Positions 18,709-27,905 are shown, counted from the first letter of the stretch. The stretch: DNA of 64,000 nucleotides from a gamma proteobacterium HTCC5015 (GCA_000155715.1 DS990600.1:69975-133974); one strand, 5' to 3'. The notes: generated by a model not told the origin, from the sequence alone. Made by a program: numbers and translations.

Positions 18709-18945
18709 GTGGGAGGCCCGCCTCGGGCCGACTGTATGTGGCTCGAACCAAACAGCCTCGACCTAAAGGTGGCAACAACTCCCGTAGGAGCGTTAAAGCA
18801 CGCGAAAACCCATCGGCGGCACACAAACATTCGCCTGCTTGGCAGGCTCCTACAGCACGAAACCGTAGGAGCGCGCCCTGCGCGCGAACAACCCCATCAG
18901 CGACACACGGGCTTCGCCTGCTTTAAGGCTCCTACAGCACGAAAC
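18709..18945. repeat. REP block (families B and G)
   Basis: The 295 bp between the monooxygenase and the DCC protein are mostly repeats. GTGGGAGGCCCGCCTCGGGC at 18709 recurs inverted near 52617. Units starting GTAGGAGCG at 18784 and 18865 each close with GGCTCCTAC; these match the tandem block at 20274. No gene is seen. Confidence 0.75.
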
Positions 18946-18989
18946 CCCATAAAACCGCGCCACCGATTAAAAAATGTCACAATACCTCT

Positions 18990-19418
18990 ATGCCTGTAGA
19001 CGAAGCATTAAATCGCTCACACCACACTCCCGTCATTGTCTTCGACGGAGTCTGTGTGATGTGCAACGCTTGGGTTCGTTTTCTCGTTCGTTTTCATCAC
19101 CGTCAGCCTTTTTTATTTTGCACCGCACAGTCGAAAACGGGGACCGACCTGCTCAAGTACTTTCATCAAAATACCTGTGAACTAGACTCAGTACTGCTAA
19201 TTCAAGAAGGACAAGCCTATACACACAGTGATGCCGTATTGCGGATTTTTTCTCTATTACCCGCTCCTTGGCGCTGGCTGGAACTCGCCCGCTGTTTTCC
19301 TCGCATCATCACAGACAAGTGCTATACCCTTATTGCAAAACATCGCTATCGCTGGTTTGGCCAATACAATATCTGCCCGATTCCAAGCCAACGCATTAAA
19401 GATCAAATGATTGAATAA
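18990..19418 (+). CDS. DCC-family thiol-disulfide protein (DUF393)
   Basis: The 142-residue protein has the hallmark FDGVCVMCNAW, the D-x-x-C-x-x-C motif of DUF393, near residue 21. The rest (FLVRFHHRQPFLFCTAQS, later HSDAVLRIFSLL and LGAPWRWLEL-like text) fits the family. Members are presumed thiol-disulfide oxidoreductases; no substrate is known. It is followed closely by three other small proteins in the same direction. Confidence 0.85.
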   Translation: MPVDEALNRSHHTPVIVFDGVCVMCNAWVRFLVRFHHRQPFLFCTAQSKTGTDLLKYFHQNTCELDSVLLIQEGQAYTHSDAVLRIFSLLPAPWRWLELARCFPRIITDKCYTLIAKHRYRWFGQYNICPIPSQRIKDQMIE

Positions 19419-19443
19419 TCATCATGAAACAGAGGAGCATCCC

Positions 19444-19689
19444 GTGAACCTTGAAACGATCAGTCACTTTCTTCTGGCCTCACTACTCATCCACTGGGTT
19501 CTCCTCGCCCTTTGGGTGGGCCTTTTAACACTCGCAAAGCCCTGGTTATTTCGGGTACACACTCGCTGGCTGCCCATGGAGGAAAAGCATTTCAATATCA
19601 TTCACTATGCGGCTATTGCCTTTTACAAGGTTTTAATTTTTATATTTAACCTAGTGCCTTTACTGGTCATACACTTTGTCTTACTTTAG
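19444..19689 (+). CDS. small two-helix membrane protein (DUF6868-like)
   Basis: I place the start at the GTG at 19444, 6 bp after GAGGAG, giving 81 residues; an upstream ATG at 19411 has no such site. Two hydrophobic segments (FLLASLLIHWVLLALWVGLL and FYKVLIFIFNLVPLLVIHFV) flank a short charged loop. The pattern resembles DUF6868 proteins. Function unknown. Confidence 0.65.
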   Translation: MNLETISHFLLASLLIHWVLLALWVGLLTLAKPWLFRVHTRWLPMEEKHFNIIHYAAIAFYKVLIFIFNLVPLLVIHFVLL

Positions 19690-19693
19690 AGAA

Positions 19694-19993
19694 ATGATAA
19701 CGTCCAAATTCTTTAAAGCACTCTCGACACTATTACTAGGGCTTTCTGTCGTAGCGTGTAGCAGTTCGCCCACAGAGGCCGAGTACGCCATCCACTACCC
19801 CATCGGCCCAGTTGACGATGATCAGCCTCGGGGGCACTACCAAAGGCTATCCGACGAACACCGGCGATTAGGCAATCACGAAATCGCGAACACCTACCAA
19901 GCAAAGGCCAACGAGCAACGAGACTACCATCACGACTACACGGCCTTTGATTTATTCATCGACATCGTTCTTGACGAAACCACTAAGGACTAA
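19694..19993 (+). CDS. small lipoprotein of unknown function
   Basis: Starting at the ATG at 19694 (4 bp after the preceding stop), the 99-residue product has the signal MITSKFFKALSTLLLGLSV followed by lipobox VVAC. The mature part is hydrophilic and rich in His, Asp and Tyr. I recognise no domain. It is tightly packed with the next small membrane gene. Confidence 0.65.
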   Translation: MITSKFFKALSTLLLGLSVVACSSSPTEAEYAIHYPIGPVDDDQPRGHYQRLSDEHRRLGNHEIANTYQAKANEQRDYHHDYTAFDLFIDIVLDETTKD

Positions 19994-19995
19994 CT

Positions 19996-20244
19996 ATGGA
20001 ACCTATGGGCATTATTGCGTTTTTAATCGTCGGCGCTATTGCGGGCTGGCTTGCGGGAAAGTTTTCTAAGGGCAAAGGCTTTGGTCTATTTGGCAATATC
20101 ATCGTCGGCGTGATCGGCGCCGTCATCGGTGGCTTTACCTTTGACCTCCTCGGCATTGCCGTCAACGGCCTTATTGGCTCTATTGTAATGGCCACCGTCG
20201 GCGCCGGTATATTGCTGTTTGCACTGGGGCTGATCAAAAAATAG
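19996..20244 (+). CDS. GlsB/YeaQ/YmgE-family stress membrane protein
   Basis: The 82-residue protein is three glycine-rich hydrophobic segments, with the family signature AGWLAGKFSKGKGFGLFGNI followed by VGVIGAVIGGF. These transglycosylase-associated-family proteins are small inner-membrane proteins often induced by stress; their mechanism is unknown. It lies 2 bp after the small lipoprotein gene. Confidence 0.88.
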   Translation: MEPMGIIAFLIVGAIAGWLAGKFSKGKGFGLFGNIIVGVIGAVIGGFTFDLLGIAVNGLIGSIVMATVGAGILLFALGLIKK

Positions 20245-20273
20245 CGATTCGCCTGCTTTAAAACACGCCTTCT

Positions 20274-20592
20274 GTAGGAGCGTGTCCTGCACGCGAAAAA
20301 ACCATCGGCGGCACATCAACATTCGCCTGCTTGGCAGGCTCCTACAACACGAAACCGTAGGAGCGTGCCCTGCACGCAAAAAACCCATCGGCGGCATACA
20401 AACATTCGCCTGCAAGGCAGGCTCCTACAGCACAACACCGTAGGAGCGTGCCCTGCACGCGAAAAACCCATCAATGGCACACAAACATTCGCCTGCAAGG
20501 CAGGCTCCTACAGCACGAAACCGTAGGAGCGTGCCCTGCACGCGAAAAACCCATCGATGGCACATCAACATTCGCCTGCAAGGCAGGCTCCT
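20274..20592. repeat. tandem array of an 83-bp REP doublet (family B)
   Basis: GTAGGAGCGTG recurs at 20274, 20357, 20440 and 20523, an exact 83-bp period. Each unit holds GTAGGAGCGTGCCCTGCACG, a short spacer and GGCAGGCTCCTAC, so the ends are complementary. The copies differ by a few bases. Unlike a CRISPR, the whole unit is conserved and there is no variable spacer. Confidence 0.85.
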
Positions 20593-20598
20593 ACACTC

Positions 20599-20925
20599 CG
20601 TCGCTCCCGCGCAGGCGGGAGCCCAGTGGCTTTACTAACCCACGCACTCAAAGACGCTGGATTCCCGCCTACGCGGGAATGACGAATATTTCAGAGATTG
20701 GGGGTTGGAAGAATGACGAATATTTCGTGAGGCACGGCTAAAAATTTGTCATTGCGAGGAGGCGCAGCCGACGCGGCAATCTGCCCACCGAACACACCAG
20801 CAGATGGCTGCGCCTGCTTTAAGGCTCCTACAGCACAACATCGTAGGAGCGTGCCCCGCACGCGAATAGTCTATCGACGGCACACAAATATTCGCCTGCT
20901 TTAAGGCTCCTACGGTAATCTAGCC
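20599..20925. repeat. further REP elements (families C, E and B)
   Basis: A family C element (20599-20684; CGTCGCTCCCGCGCAGGCGG at one end, GCGGGAATGACG at the other) is followed by a family E element starting near 20750 (TCATTGCGAGGAGGCGCAGC) and one and a half family B units to 20925. No gene is seen between 20245 and 20972. Confidence 0.75.
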
Positions 20926-20940
20926 GCAACATATCAGGCC

Positions 20941-20969
20941 AAAAAAAAGCCCCGCATCTGCGGGGCTAA
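20941..20969 (-). terminator. rho-independent terminator of the fad operon
   Basis: On the minus strand AGCCCCGC and GCGGGGCT form a stem with a 4-nt loop (AGAT), followed by eight T's. It starts just after the stop of the acyl-CoA dehydrogenase gene. Confidence 0.92.
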
Positions 20970-20972
20970 AGC

Positions 20973-23264
20973 TTACGAAACTTCGCGCAGCTGAGGTGGC
21001 GACTCAAGCCCGCCATCACCGGTGGCGGTAAAGCCCGCGGGTTGACCGTTTAAGCCGTAGTACTCCTCTTGTGTGAAGACATCGACTTCAATCGCTTTTA
21101 AACAAGCCTCTGTCGCTTGGGTCAGCTGTTGGTGCTCGTCTTTTGAGATGACCGATTTTTCCAGCGCGGCATCCACCATGTCTTCCACTTTACCGCGAGG
21201 CAGTTGGCGTGCTTTCTGCGCTTGTTTGATTTTAACTCGCACGGGTTCAGCCTCGGAGGTTAAGCGGAAAGCTTCGACCAAGCGACCGAGCCCTTTGCTC
21301 TTATCCTCGGGTACCCACTGACCTTGAGCTACACGCAAATACTGATCTCCATAGCTCTGAATGGTGCGAGCTGCGGCGCGGCTTTGTTCATCTGAAGGCA
21401 GTCGACCTAGGCGGTTAATGCTCAGGAAGAAGCGACCTACCGTTCTCAGCAAGAAACCCAGGGCCCCTTTACCAAAGTTGGCGTACATCCCTTCGTAGGC
21501 GTTTTGCACTTGCGCCAAGGCGTACTCACAAGCGTATTCAACCAATGCCAAATCCTCGGGCTTGCGACCTTCGGCTTCATAGCGACGCAGTGCCGACGTA
21601 GCAGCGTACATCCAAGCCACGGCATCGGCGTAGCGACCCGTTAAATTGCCCTTCATCTTCAACTTGCCGCCCACAAAAAACATTGCGAGGTTGGTCATCA
21701 TGCCGTAGCGCGTTGCCGACCAACTGAGGCGGCGGTAGTAGCTGCTCGTTTTAGGATCGGCCTTGCGAGTTTTTTTCGTGGTTAAGAAACCACGCGTCAC
21801 ACCGCGCAGCCAGCTCATCACAATCCCGCTAAAGAACTGCAACATCCAAGCGCTCAGATTTTTACGGAATGCCGATGTGTCTTCCTGCTCTACCGCTTCG
21901 ACAACATTAAAGGCGTAGGGGTGGCAACGCGTCGCGCCCTGACCAAAAATCATGAGCGTGCGAGTCATAATGTTCGCGCCCTCCACCGTAACGCCAACAG
22001 GCGCAGAACAATACAAACGCCCCATGACATTATTGGGTCCCTGCATCACACCAAAGCCCGCGGCCACGTCCATCGCATCCGTACCCAGCACGCGGCCATA
22101 CTCAGTGGAGTAGGCTTTCATAATGGCAGAGATCACGGGAGGTTGAATGCCATTGTCCACGGCAGAGCAACCAAATACGCGGGCGGCATCAAACATATAA
22201 GTCAGCGCCGCAATGTGCCCGACCTTTTGCTCCACACCTTCCATTTGCCCAATGGGAATACCAAATTGGCGACGCACCATAGAGTAAGCACCGGCAACCA
22301 TAGCCGAGTGGCGCATGCCACAAATACCGGTAGCGGGCAGAGACACCATGCGACCGCCAGCCAGTGACTCCATCAGCATCTTCCAACCCTGGCCCACATA
22401 CTCTAAACCACCGAGTACATTCTCCGCGGGTACAATCACGTCGCGACCCACAATGGGGCCGTTGGGGAAGGCATCGCCAATCGGCTCGTGGTGATCGCCA
22501 ATATGCAGGCCCTCGGTACCCTTCTCAAGCAGTACCACGCTAATGCCCACATCTTCGCCCTTGCCCAATAGGTTTTCAGGGTCTTGAATGCGCACCGCTA
22601 GAGAAATCAAATTGGCGATAGGGGCCAGCGTGATATAGCGCTTGCGGAAGTTGAGACGGAATTTGATCTCGCCATCGCTGTCCTTAAACACCACCCCTTC
22701 GGCTTTGATCGAAGCGGCATCAGAGCCCGCGGTGGGCTCAGTCAAGCCAAAACAGGGAATGTACTCGCCGTTGGCCAGCTTGGGTAAATAGTGCTGTTTT
22801 TGTTCCGCCGTGCCGTAGTGGCCCAAGAGCTCGGCGGCGCCGAGTGAATTGGGAATCACAATCAAAGCCGACACCAAACCCGAAGCGGGCGTAACCTTGG
22901 CCATAACGCAGGATTTGCCCAGCGTGGATAGTGGCGTGCCACCGTATTCTTTGGCGATTTGAAAGCCAAAGAAACCGTTGTCGGCCATAAACTGGATGAC
23001 TTCATCGGGCAGCTTGCGCGTGCGGTTAATTTGGTAGGCATCTACCCTATTCAACAGCTCTTCTACAGGGCCGTCGAGATAGGCTTGCTCCTCGGGGGAC
23101 AACTGATCGTAGTTCTCGCTGAGAATCGCATCGAAGTCGACCTTGCCGCCAAAGAATTGACCGTCGATCCAAACATCGCCCGCCTCCAGTGCTTGGCGCT
23201 CCGTATCAGAAATTTGCGGCAACACTTTGTTGTCGCGCATCCAGTTCATCATTAATTGAAACAT
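20973..23264 (-). CDS. fadE: acyl-CoA dehydrogenase, FadE type
   Basis: The 763-residue protein catalyses the first, FAD-dependent step of beta-oxidation. It has the acyl-CoA dehydrogenase core (about residues 75-470; FGLTEPTAGSDAASIK is the signature) and a long C-terminal DUF1974 region typical of FadE. It is shorter at the N-terminus than the E. coli enzyme (about 814) and lacks its leading membrane helices. It is last in a fadI-fadJ-fadE operon, 14 bp after fadJ. Confidence 0.92.
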   Translation of the reverse strand: MFQLMMNWMRDNKVLPQISDTERQALEAGDVWIDGQFFGGKVDFDAILSENYDQLSPEEQAYLDGPVEELLNRVDAYQINRTRKLPDEVIQFMADNGFFGFQIAKEYGGTPLSTLGKSCVMAKVTPASGLVSALIVIPNSLGAAELLGHYGTAEQKQHYLPKLANGEYIPCFGLTEPTAGSDAASIKAEGVVFKDSDGEIKFRLNFRKRYITLAPIANLISLAVRIQDPENLLGKGEDVGISVVLLEKGTEGLHIGDHHEPIGDAFPNGPIVGRDVIVPAENVLGGLEYVGQGWKMLMESLAGGRMVSLPATGICGMRHSAMVAGAYSMVRRQFGIPIGQMEGVEQKVGHIAALTYMFDAARVFGCSAVDNGIQPPVISAIMKAYSTEYGRVLGTDAMDVAAGFGVMQGPNNVMGRLYCSAPVGVTVEGANIMTRTLMIFGQGATRCHPYAFNVVEAVEQEDTSAFRKNLSAWMLQFFSGIVMSWLRGVTRGFLTTKKTRKADPKTSSYYRRLSWSATRYGMMTNLAMFFVGGKLKMKGNLTGRYADAVAWMYAATSALRRYEAEGRKPEDLALVEYACEYALAQVQNAYEGMYANFGKGALGFLLRTVGRFFLSINRLGRLPSDEQSRAAARTIQSYGDQYLRVAQGQWVPEDKSKGLGRLVEAFRLTSEAEPVRVKIKQAQKARQLPRGKVEDMVDAALEKSVISKDEHQQLTQATEACLKAIEVDVFTQEEYYGLNGQPAGFTATGDGGLESPPQLREVS

Positions 23265-23278
23265 CGTTAATCTCCCCT

Positions 23279-25579
23279 TCAGTTTTTGTAGAAGGTGTCG
23301 TTGTTTTTGGCCATATCGACCAGAATTTGAGCAGGCTGGAAGTGCTCGCCATGGCGCTCCGCCAAAGTCTCCAGCTTTTGCACAGAGGCCTGTAGACCAA
23401 GGCTATCCATATAGCGGAATGGGCCGCCGAGGAAGGGCGGGAAGCCCAAGCCGAAGATAGCGCCGATGTCGCCGTGCATCGGCTGTTGAATGATGCCCTC
23501 CTGCAAGCAGAAAGCGGCTTCGTTAATCATCATCCAAGTACAGCGCTCAGCCGCTGCAACGAGATCGGGGTTCTTCCAGGGTGTGACGTTCATCGCGTCA
23601 AATACTTCCTGGTTGACGGGCTTACCTTTAACGCCATCGCCGTATAGGTAAAAACCCTTGCCGGCCTTGCGGCCGAGGAAACCTTTTTCGATCATGCGAT
23701 CCGCGGCGTCGGGCGATTGCATACGCTCGCCAAAGGCCGCCTCCAACACGGGGCCCACTTTCGTTCCCACGTCGATACCCACTTCATCCAACAGGGTAAT
23801 GGGGCCGACGGGATAGCCAAACTGCTGCAGTGCTTTGTCGAGCTCTTTGGGGCCAACGCCCTCTAACAACAAGCGGCTGGCTTCGTTTAAGTAAGGCGCG
23901 AGGATGCGCGTGGTGTAAAAGCCGGGGCCGTCTTTCACCACAATCACCGTTTTGCCCTGAGCTTTACCAAACGCCACACAGCCCTTCGTCACCTCAGGTG
24001 CGGTCTTGTCGGTGGTAATAATTTCCAACAGGGGCATCTTTTCAACGGGAGAAAAGTAGTGCAGACCGATCACATTCTCGGGGCGCTTGGCGGCCTTGGC
24101 GATATCGCTGATGGGAATCGACGATGTGTTCGAGGCAAAGATCGTATTCTCGTTGCCGTTGGCTTCGGTGTCTTTCAGCATTTGATGCTTAAGGCCTAAG
24201 TCTTCAAACACCGCCTCGACCACCAAGTCTAAACGCTTAAAGCCCGTGTATTGATCGGTGTAAGTCACTTGGCGCTTGGCCGCTTCGGCATCGAACTGAG
24301 ACATCGCACCCAGCTTGGCGCGCTTGTCATAGTACTTGGCCACATAGCCAACGCCGTGGGACAGGCCCTTGGCATCGCGGTCTTTTAAACGCACGGGCAG
24401 TTTGGCTTTTGCCACTGTATTCAGTGCAATACCCGCACCCATTAAGCCCGCACCGAGTACGCCCACACGCTCAATGGTGCGCGTCTCTACGCTCTCATCG
24501 GCAACGAAGGTTTCTTTTTTCAGTGCGTTGGTGGCGTGGAAGATACCGCGTAGCTGCTTCGACACATCGCTCATGGCCAAATCGCCAAAGGCCTGTGCCT
24601 CTTCTTCGTAGCCCGCCTCAATGCCGTGACTAAAGCCTTTTTCAACCGCACCAATAATGCGCTCAGGCGCGGGATAGTTGCCGTAGGTTTTCTTGGCCGC
24701 CTGCTTGCGCGCTTGGTCGAAGACCACTTTGCGGCCCACGGGATTTTTCTCTAGCGCCAACTCTTGCAGCGCTTCCTGAGATAGCTCCATCGATTTAGCG
24801 GGGCGCGGAGCCGTCGATTTAAGGGCCAGCGCAACGGCGCGCTCTTCCAACGCTTCGCTGCCCACGATTTGATCAATCAAGCCCATTTTTAGCGCTTGCT
24901 TGGGTTTGAGCTGTCGGCTCGTCAACATTAAATCCAAGGCCGCGGGAATGCCGACCAAACGCGGCAGACGCTGTGTACCGCCACCCGCGGGCAACAGCCC
25001 CAACATGACTTCGGGCACACCCAGCGCCGTGTTGGATCGGCTCGAAGCCACGCGGTAGTGACAGGCCATCGCCAGCTCTAAACCGCCACCGAGACAAGCG
25101 CCTTCGATGGCTGCAACGACGGGGATATTGAGGTCTTCAATGGCTTTAAAGCCGCGATGACAGGTTTTAGACAGCTCGACGACTTCCTGCTTGCTGCCAA
25201 TACTATCGAACAAGTTAATGTCTGCGCCGGCCACAAAAGAACCGGGCTTTGTCGAGATCAGCACCAAGCCTTTTAAACCCGCCTGGCGACGGACTTGATC
25301 CATGACATCGTCCATTTGCTCGGCGAACTCAGCCTTTAGGGTATTTTGCGCTTCGCCGGGCACATTGATTTCAATCACGCCTACTTTGTCGTCGCGCACG
25401 CGCAATTGAAAAGCGCTTTGTTGGCGCGCGGGCTGAGTCGCCTTGCTCGCTACTTTCTTCGTGGCTTTTTTAGCCGCGCTCTTTTTGCTGCTCACCTTTT
25501 TTTTAGTCACTTTTTTAGAGGCTTTCTTTGAAGCCGCTTTCGATGCATTCGCACGATTCAGTTTTGTTTCTTCGCTCAT
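23279..25579 (-). CDS. fadJ: fatty acid oxidation multifunctional protein (FadJ/FadB type) with Lys/Ala-rich N-terminal tail
   Basis: The start at 25579 gives 766 residues. Residues about 75-260 are enoyl-CoA hydratase (SFVAGADINLF, ACLGGGLELAMACHYRV) and residues about 365-740 are 3-hydroxyacyl-CoA dehydrogenase (VGVLGAGLMGAGIALN; GLHYFSPVEKMPLLEII). Both active regions look complete. Unusually, the first 50 residues are a low-complexity tail dominated by Lys, Ala and Ser (KKASKKVTKKKVSSKKSAAK), like histone H1 or PhaF tails, before the catalytic part begins. It lies between fadI and fadE. Confidence 0.92.
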   Translation of the reverse strand: MSEETKLNRANASKAASKKASKKVTKKKVSSKKSAAKKATKKVASKATQPARQQSAFQLRVRDDKVGVIEINVPGEAQNTLKAEFAEQMDDVMDQVRRQAGLKGLVLISTKPGSFVAGADINLFDSIGSKQEVVELSKTCHRGFKAIEDLNIPVVAAIEGACLGGGLELAMACHYRVASSRSNTALGVPEVMLGLLPAGGGTQRLPRLVGIPAALDLMLTSRQLKPKQALKMGLIDQIVGSEALEERAVALALKSTAPRPAKSMELSQEALQELALEKNPVGRKVVFDQARKQAAKKTYGNYPAPERIIGAVEKGFSHGIEAGYEEEAQAFGDLAMSDVSKQLRGIFHATNALKKETFVADESVETRTIERVGVLGAGLMGAGIALNTVAKAKLPVRLKDRDAKGLSHGVGYVAKYYDKRAKLGAMSQFDAEAAKRQVTYTDQYTGFKRLDLVVEAVFEDLGLKHQMLKDTEANGNENTIFASNTSSIPISDIAKAAKRPENVIGLHYFSPVEKMPLLEIITTDKTAPEVTKGCVAFGKAQGKTVIVVKDGPGFYTTRILAPYLNEASRLLLEGVGPKELDKALQQFGYPVGPITLLDEVGIDVGTKVGPVLEAAFGERMQSPDAADRMIEKGFLGRKAGKGFYLYGDGVKGKPVNQEVFDAMNVTPWKNPDLVAAAERCTWMMINEAAFCLQEGIIQQPMHGDIGAIFGLGFPPFLGGPFRYMDSLGLQASVQKLETLAERHGEHFQPAQILVDMAKNNDTFYKN

Positions 25580-25593
25580 GACTCTACTCCCAA

Positions 25594-26898
25594 TTACTCT
25601 GCTTCGAGCACCATTGCGGCGCCGACACCACCCGCTGCACACGCGGTGGTTAAACCAATGCCGCCACCACGGCGCTTGAGTTCATTGATGGACTGCCCAA
25701 TGACGCGAGCGCCCGTGGCACCAAAGGGATGGCCGAAGGCAATCGACCCACCGTTTACATTGAGAATGTCGCGATTCACTTCGCCCACCGCGCGCTTTAA
25801 GCCCATCATCTCTTGTGCGTAACGATCGGACTCTAGGCCACGGATGTTGCACAGCACTTGTCCGGCAAAGGCCTCGTGCATATCGATTAAGGTCATATCG
25901 CTCAGTTTCATACCCGCACGCTCCAACGCAGTGGGCGCGGCCAACACGGGCCCCATCAACAAATCTTCTTTCGGCGTTTTTGCCGCAAAAGCATAGGAGC
26001 GAATGTAGCCCAGCGGCTCGTAACCCAAGGCCTTGGCTTTTTCCTCGCTCATCAACAACAGCGCCGAGGCGCCATCGGTCAACGGGCTGGCGTTACCCGC
26101 CGTGACTGAGCCCGTCACGCGATCGAACGAGGGCTTGAGTTTGTCGTAGCTGGCGCGCTGCGAGTTTTTGCGCACGAGGTTATCGTCTTTTAGGGGCTCG
26201 CCCTTGGGCGGCAAGAAAGCCGTCATGACTTGGCTGTCGAGATAACCTTGCTGCCAAGCATTCGCCGCATTGCTGTGCGAGGCGTGGGCCAAGTCGTCCT
26301 GCTCGGCGCGACTAACGCCCCACTTCTTAACCATTTTCTCGCAGCTCTGGCCCATGGTTTCACCCACCGAGTACTCGGTAATGGAGGGTGCCTGAGGCAA
26401 AATGTCTTTGCCGCGCAACTGGCTGATCAACTTCAAGCGATCCTTGGCCGTTTTGGCAAAGCTGACATCGCGCATGATTTTTGAGAACTTGGCCGACATA
26501 GGCAGACGCGCTGACGATGTGGAATCGGTACCGCCCGCAATCACGATATCGGCATTGCCCGCCAAAATGGTTTCCGCTGCGCTGGAGGCCGTTTGAAAGC
26601 TCGTCGCACAGGCGCGAGTAATTGAATAGGCATCGACGTCGTCCATGCCACAGGCCAGCGCCACCTCGCGGGCGATAAACGGCGCTTCGGGAATCATCAC
26701 CGTCATACCGTACACCAACTGATCTAAATCCTTTGGCGCAATATCGTTGCGCGCCATCAATTCAGACACCACCATGGCCCCCAGATCAATCGCGTTTAAA
26801 TCGTCATAGTGTGTCGCAATGCGTGCAAACGGCGTACGCAGCGCATCGACGATGGCAACGCGTCCCGTGCGGGAGGTAGACAATGTATTCTTCGGCAT
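25594..26898 (-). CDS. fadI: acetyl-CoA C-acyltransferase (3-ketoacyl-CoA thiolase), FadI type
   Basis: The start MPKNTLSTSRTGRVAIVDAL at 26898 gives 434 residues; the longer open frame upstream is intergenic. Thiolase marks are the acyl-accepting Cys in SITRACATSFQTA, GGSIAFGHPFGATGAR and the proton-donor Cys in TACAAGGVGAAMVLE. It releases acetyl-CoA in the last step of beta-oxidation. It is the first gene of the operon and the palindrome cluster upstream is the likely control site. Confidence 0.93.
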   Translation of the reverse strand: MPKNTLSTSRTGRVAIVDALRTPFARIATHYDDLNAIDLGAMVVSELMARNDIAPKDLDQLVYGMTVMIPEAPFIAREVALACGMDDVDAYSITRACATSFQTASSAAETILAGNADIVIAGGTDSTSSARLPMSAKFSKIMRDVSFAKTAKDRLKLISQLRGKDILPQAPSITEYSVGETMGQSCEKMVKKWGVSRAEQDDLAHASHSNAANAWQQGYLDSQVMTAFLPPKGEPLKDDNLVRKNSQRASYDKLKPSFDRVTGSVTAGNASPLTDGASALLLMSEEKAKALGYEPLGYIRSYAFAAKTPKEDLLMGPVLAAPTALERAGMKLSDMTLIDMHEAFAGQVLCNIRGLESDRYAQEMMGLKRAVGEVNRDILNVNGGSIAFGHPFGATGARVIGQSINELKRRGGGIGLTTACAAGGVGAAMVLEAE

Positions 26899-26932
26899 AA
26901 CAACCTCGATATTCAATTCATCAAAATGATTC

Positions 26933-26991
26933 GCACAACACACAAAAGCACAATGCTTGTGCGCCGCACAAAGCACTACTTTGTGCTGTGC
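26933..26991 (-). promoter_or_regulatory. cluster of GCACAA/TTGTGC palindromes upstream of fadI
   Basis: Two perfect inverted repeats share arms: GCACAA-TGC-TTGTGC at 26948-26962 and GCACAAAG-CACTA-CTTTGTGC at 26966-26986. A further half-site GCACAA lies at 26933-26938; read on the minus strand (TTGTGC) it is placed like a -35 box, 17 bp before TGAATA. The fadI ATG is 35 bp further on. This looks like a repressor operator overlapping the fad promoter; the regulator is not identified. Confidence 0.5.
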
Positions 26992-27144
26992 AGCAAAATC
27001 CAACAATGACAGAAACTGCCACAAACACCGACCAAAACCACCAAACGCTATTCCCCAGCGCCAAAACCCCATGAAATGCGACAACCCCTCCCCTCAGGGC
27101 GCGCCAACTCACTATCGGCCCTTCATTTGCCGACAAAGCCCCCC

Positions 27145-27434
27145 GTGGGTCAGACTTCAGCCCGACACTAGCGAATCTAAGCTTTATCCCGCTTTCGACT
27201 CGGGTGCGAGGACATCGACATTTTGAACTTTATTTACCGAAGGGATGTAAGCAAGGGGCGTAAACCGGAGCGCAAGCTTCACACCACCAAAAAAAGCCAC
27301 CGTGGGTCGGCCTTCAGGCCGACATTACCAAAACAGTGCCACCACCGTCGGCCCGAGCACCCAATGGCATAAAGGTGCCCTCCTACAAAATCCATCCCCC
27401 TCTCCCCTAGCGGGAGAGGGCCGGGGAGAGGGGG
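27145..27434. repeat. REP units in the fadI-array intergenic region
   Basis: Between 26992 and 27558 I find no gene. There are family A units at 27145-27166 (GTGGGTCAGACTTCAGCCCG) and 27302-27323, and a C-rich hairpin at 27396-27434 with arms CCCCCTCTCCCC and GGGGAGAGGGGG. Confidence 0.7.
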
Positions 27435-27558
27435 CGGAACAGCCCAAACGCCCTCACCACATTCTCCACAGCGCCACAAAAAAGACCGCCCAATTTGCGA
27501 CACAAAATGACGCAAACAACACTACACTGATAAAAACAAATAAACCGAGAAACTCTCC

Positions 27559-27879
27559 ATGAGCCATCCAGATGCCAATACATTTAAGCCCCTTTTAAAA
27601 GCCATCGACAATGCAAAAAATGAACTCAGTGACAGCATGAGCACGGGCAATTTTAGCGACTCTAAATCGGCACTCTACGCCCTGCTAAAACACACTAAAA
27701 AACTTAGCCTAACTGACCCTTCACTCCACCACGAACTTAAAGCCCTCTCTCAAAGCTGCTGGAACGCCATGTACCGCTTCCACGAGGGTGGCGACAGTGT
27801 GTACGCCAAAGCAGGTCGCTGTATTCACGAAGTAGGAAAATTAGAAACGAGAGTGAAAGAAGTGTGCTCTTCGCAGTGA
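27559..27879 (+). CDS. hypothetical 106-residue protein beside the CRISPR array
   Basis: The ATG at 27559 opens a 106-residue frame with balanced composition. The product looks all-alpha (SDSKSALYALLKHTKKLSLT, then HHELKALSQSCWNAMYRFHE), without signal peptide or membrane segment and with three Cys in the C-terminal half. I recognise no family. It ends 26 bp before the decayed outer repeat of the array. It may simply be the flanking gene; nothing in it links it to CRISPR function. Confidence 0.5.
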   Translation: MSHPDANTFKPLLKAIDNAKNELSDSMSTGNFSDSKSALYALLKHTKKLSLTDPSLHHELKALSQSCWNAMYRFHEGGDSVYAKAGRCIHEVGKLETRVKEVCSSQ

Positions 27880-27905
27880 CAACAGGCTTAGTCCGACTCC
27901 TCGCA

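Noticed and set aside
20274-20592. Second CRISPR array
   Set aside because: The whole 83-bp unit is conserved and self-complementary, with no variable spacers.
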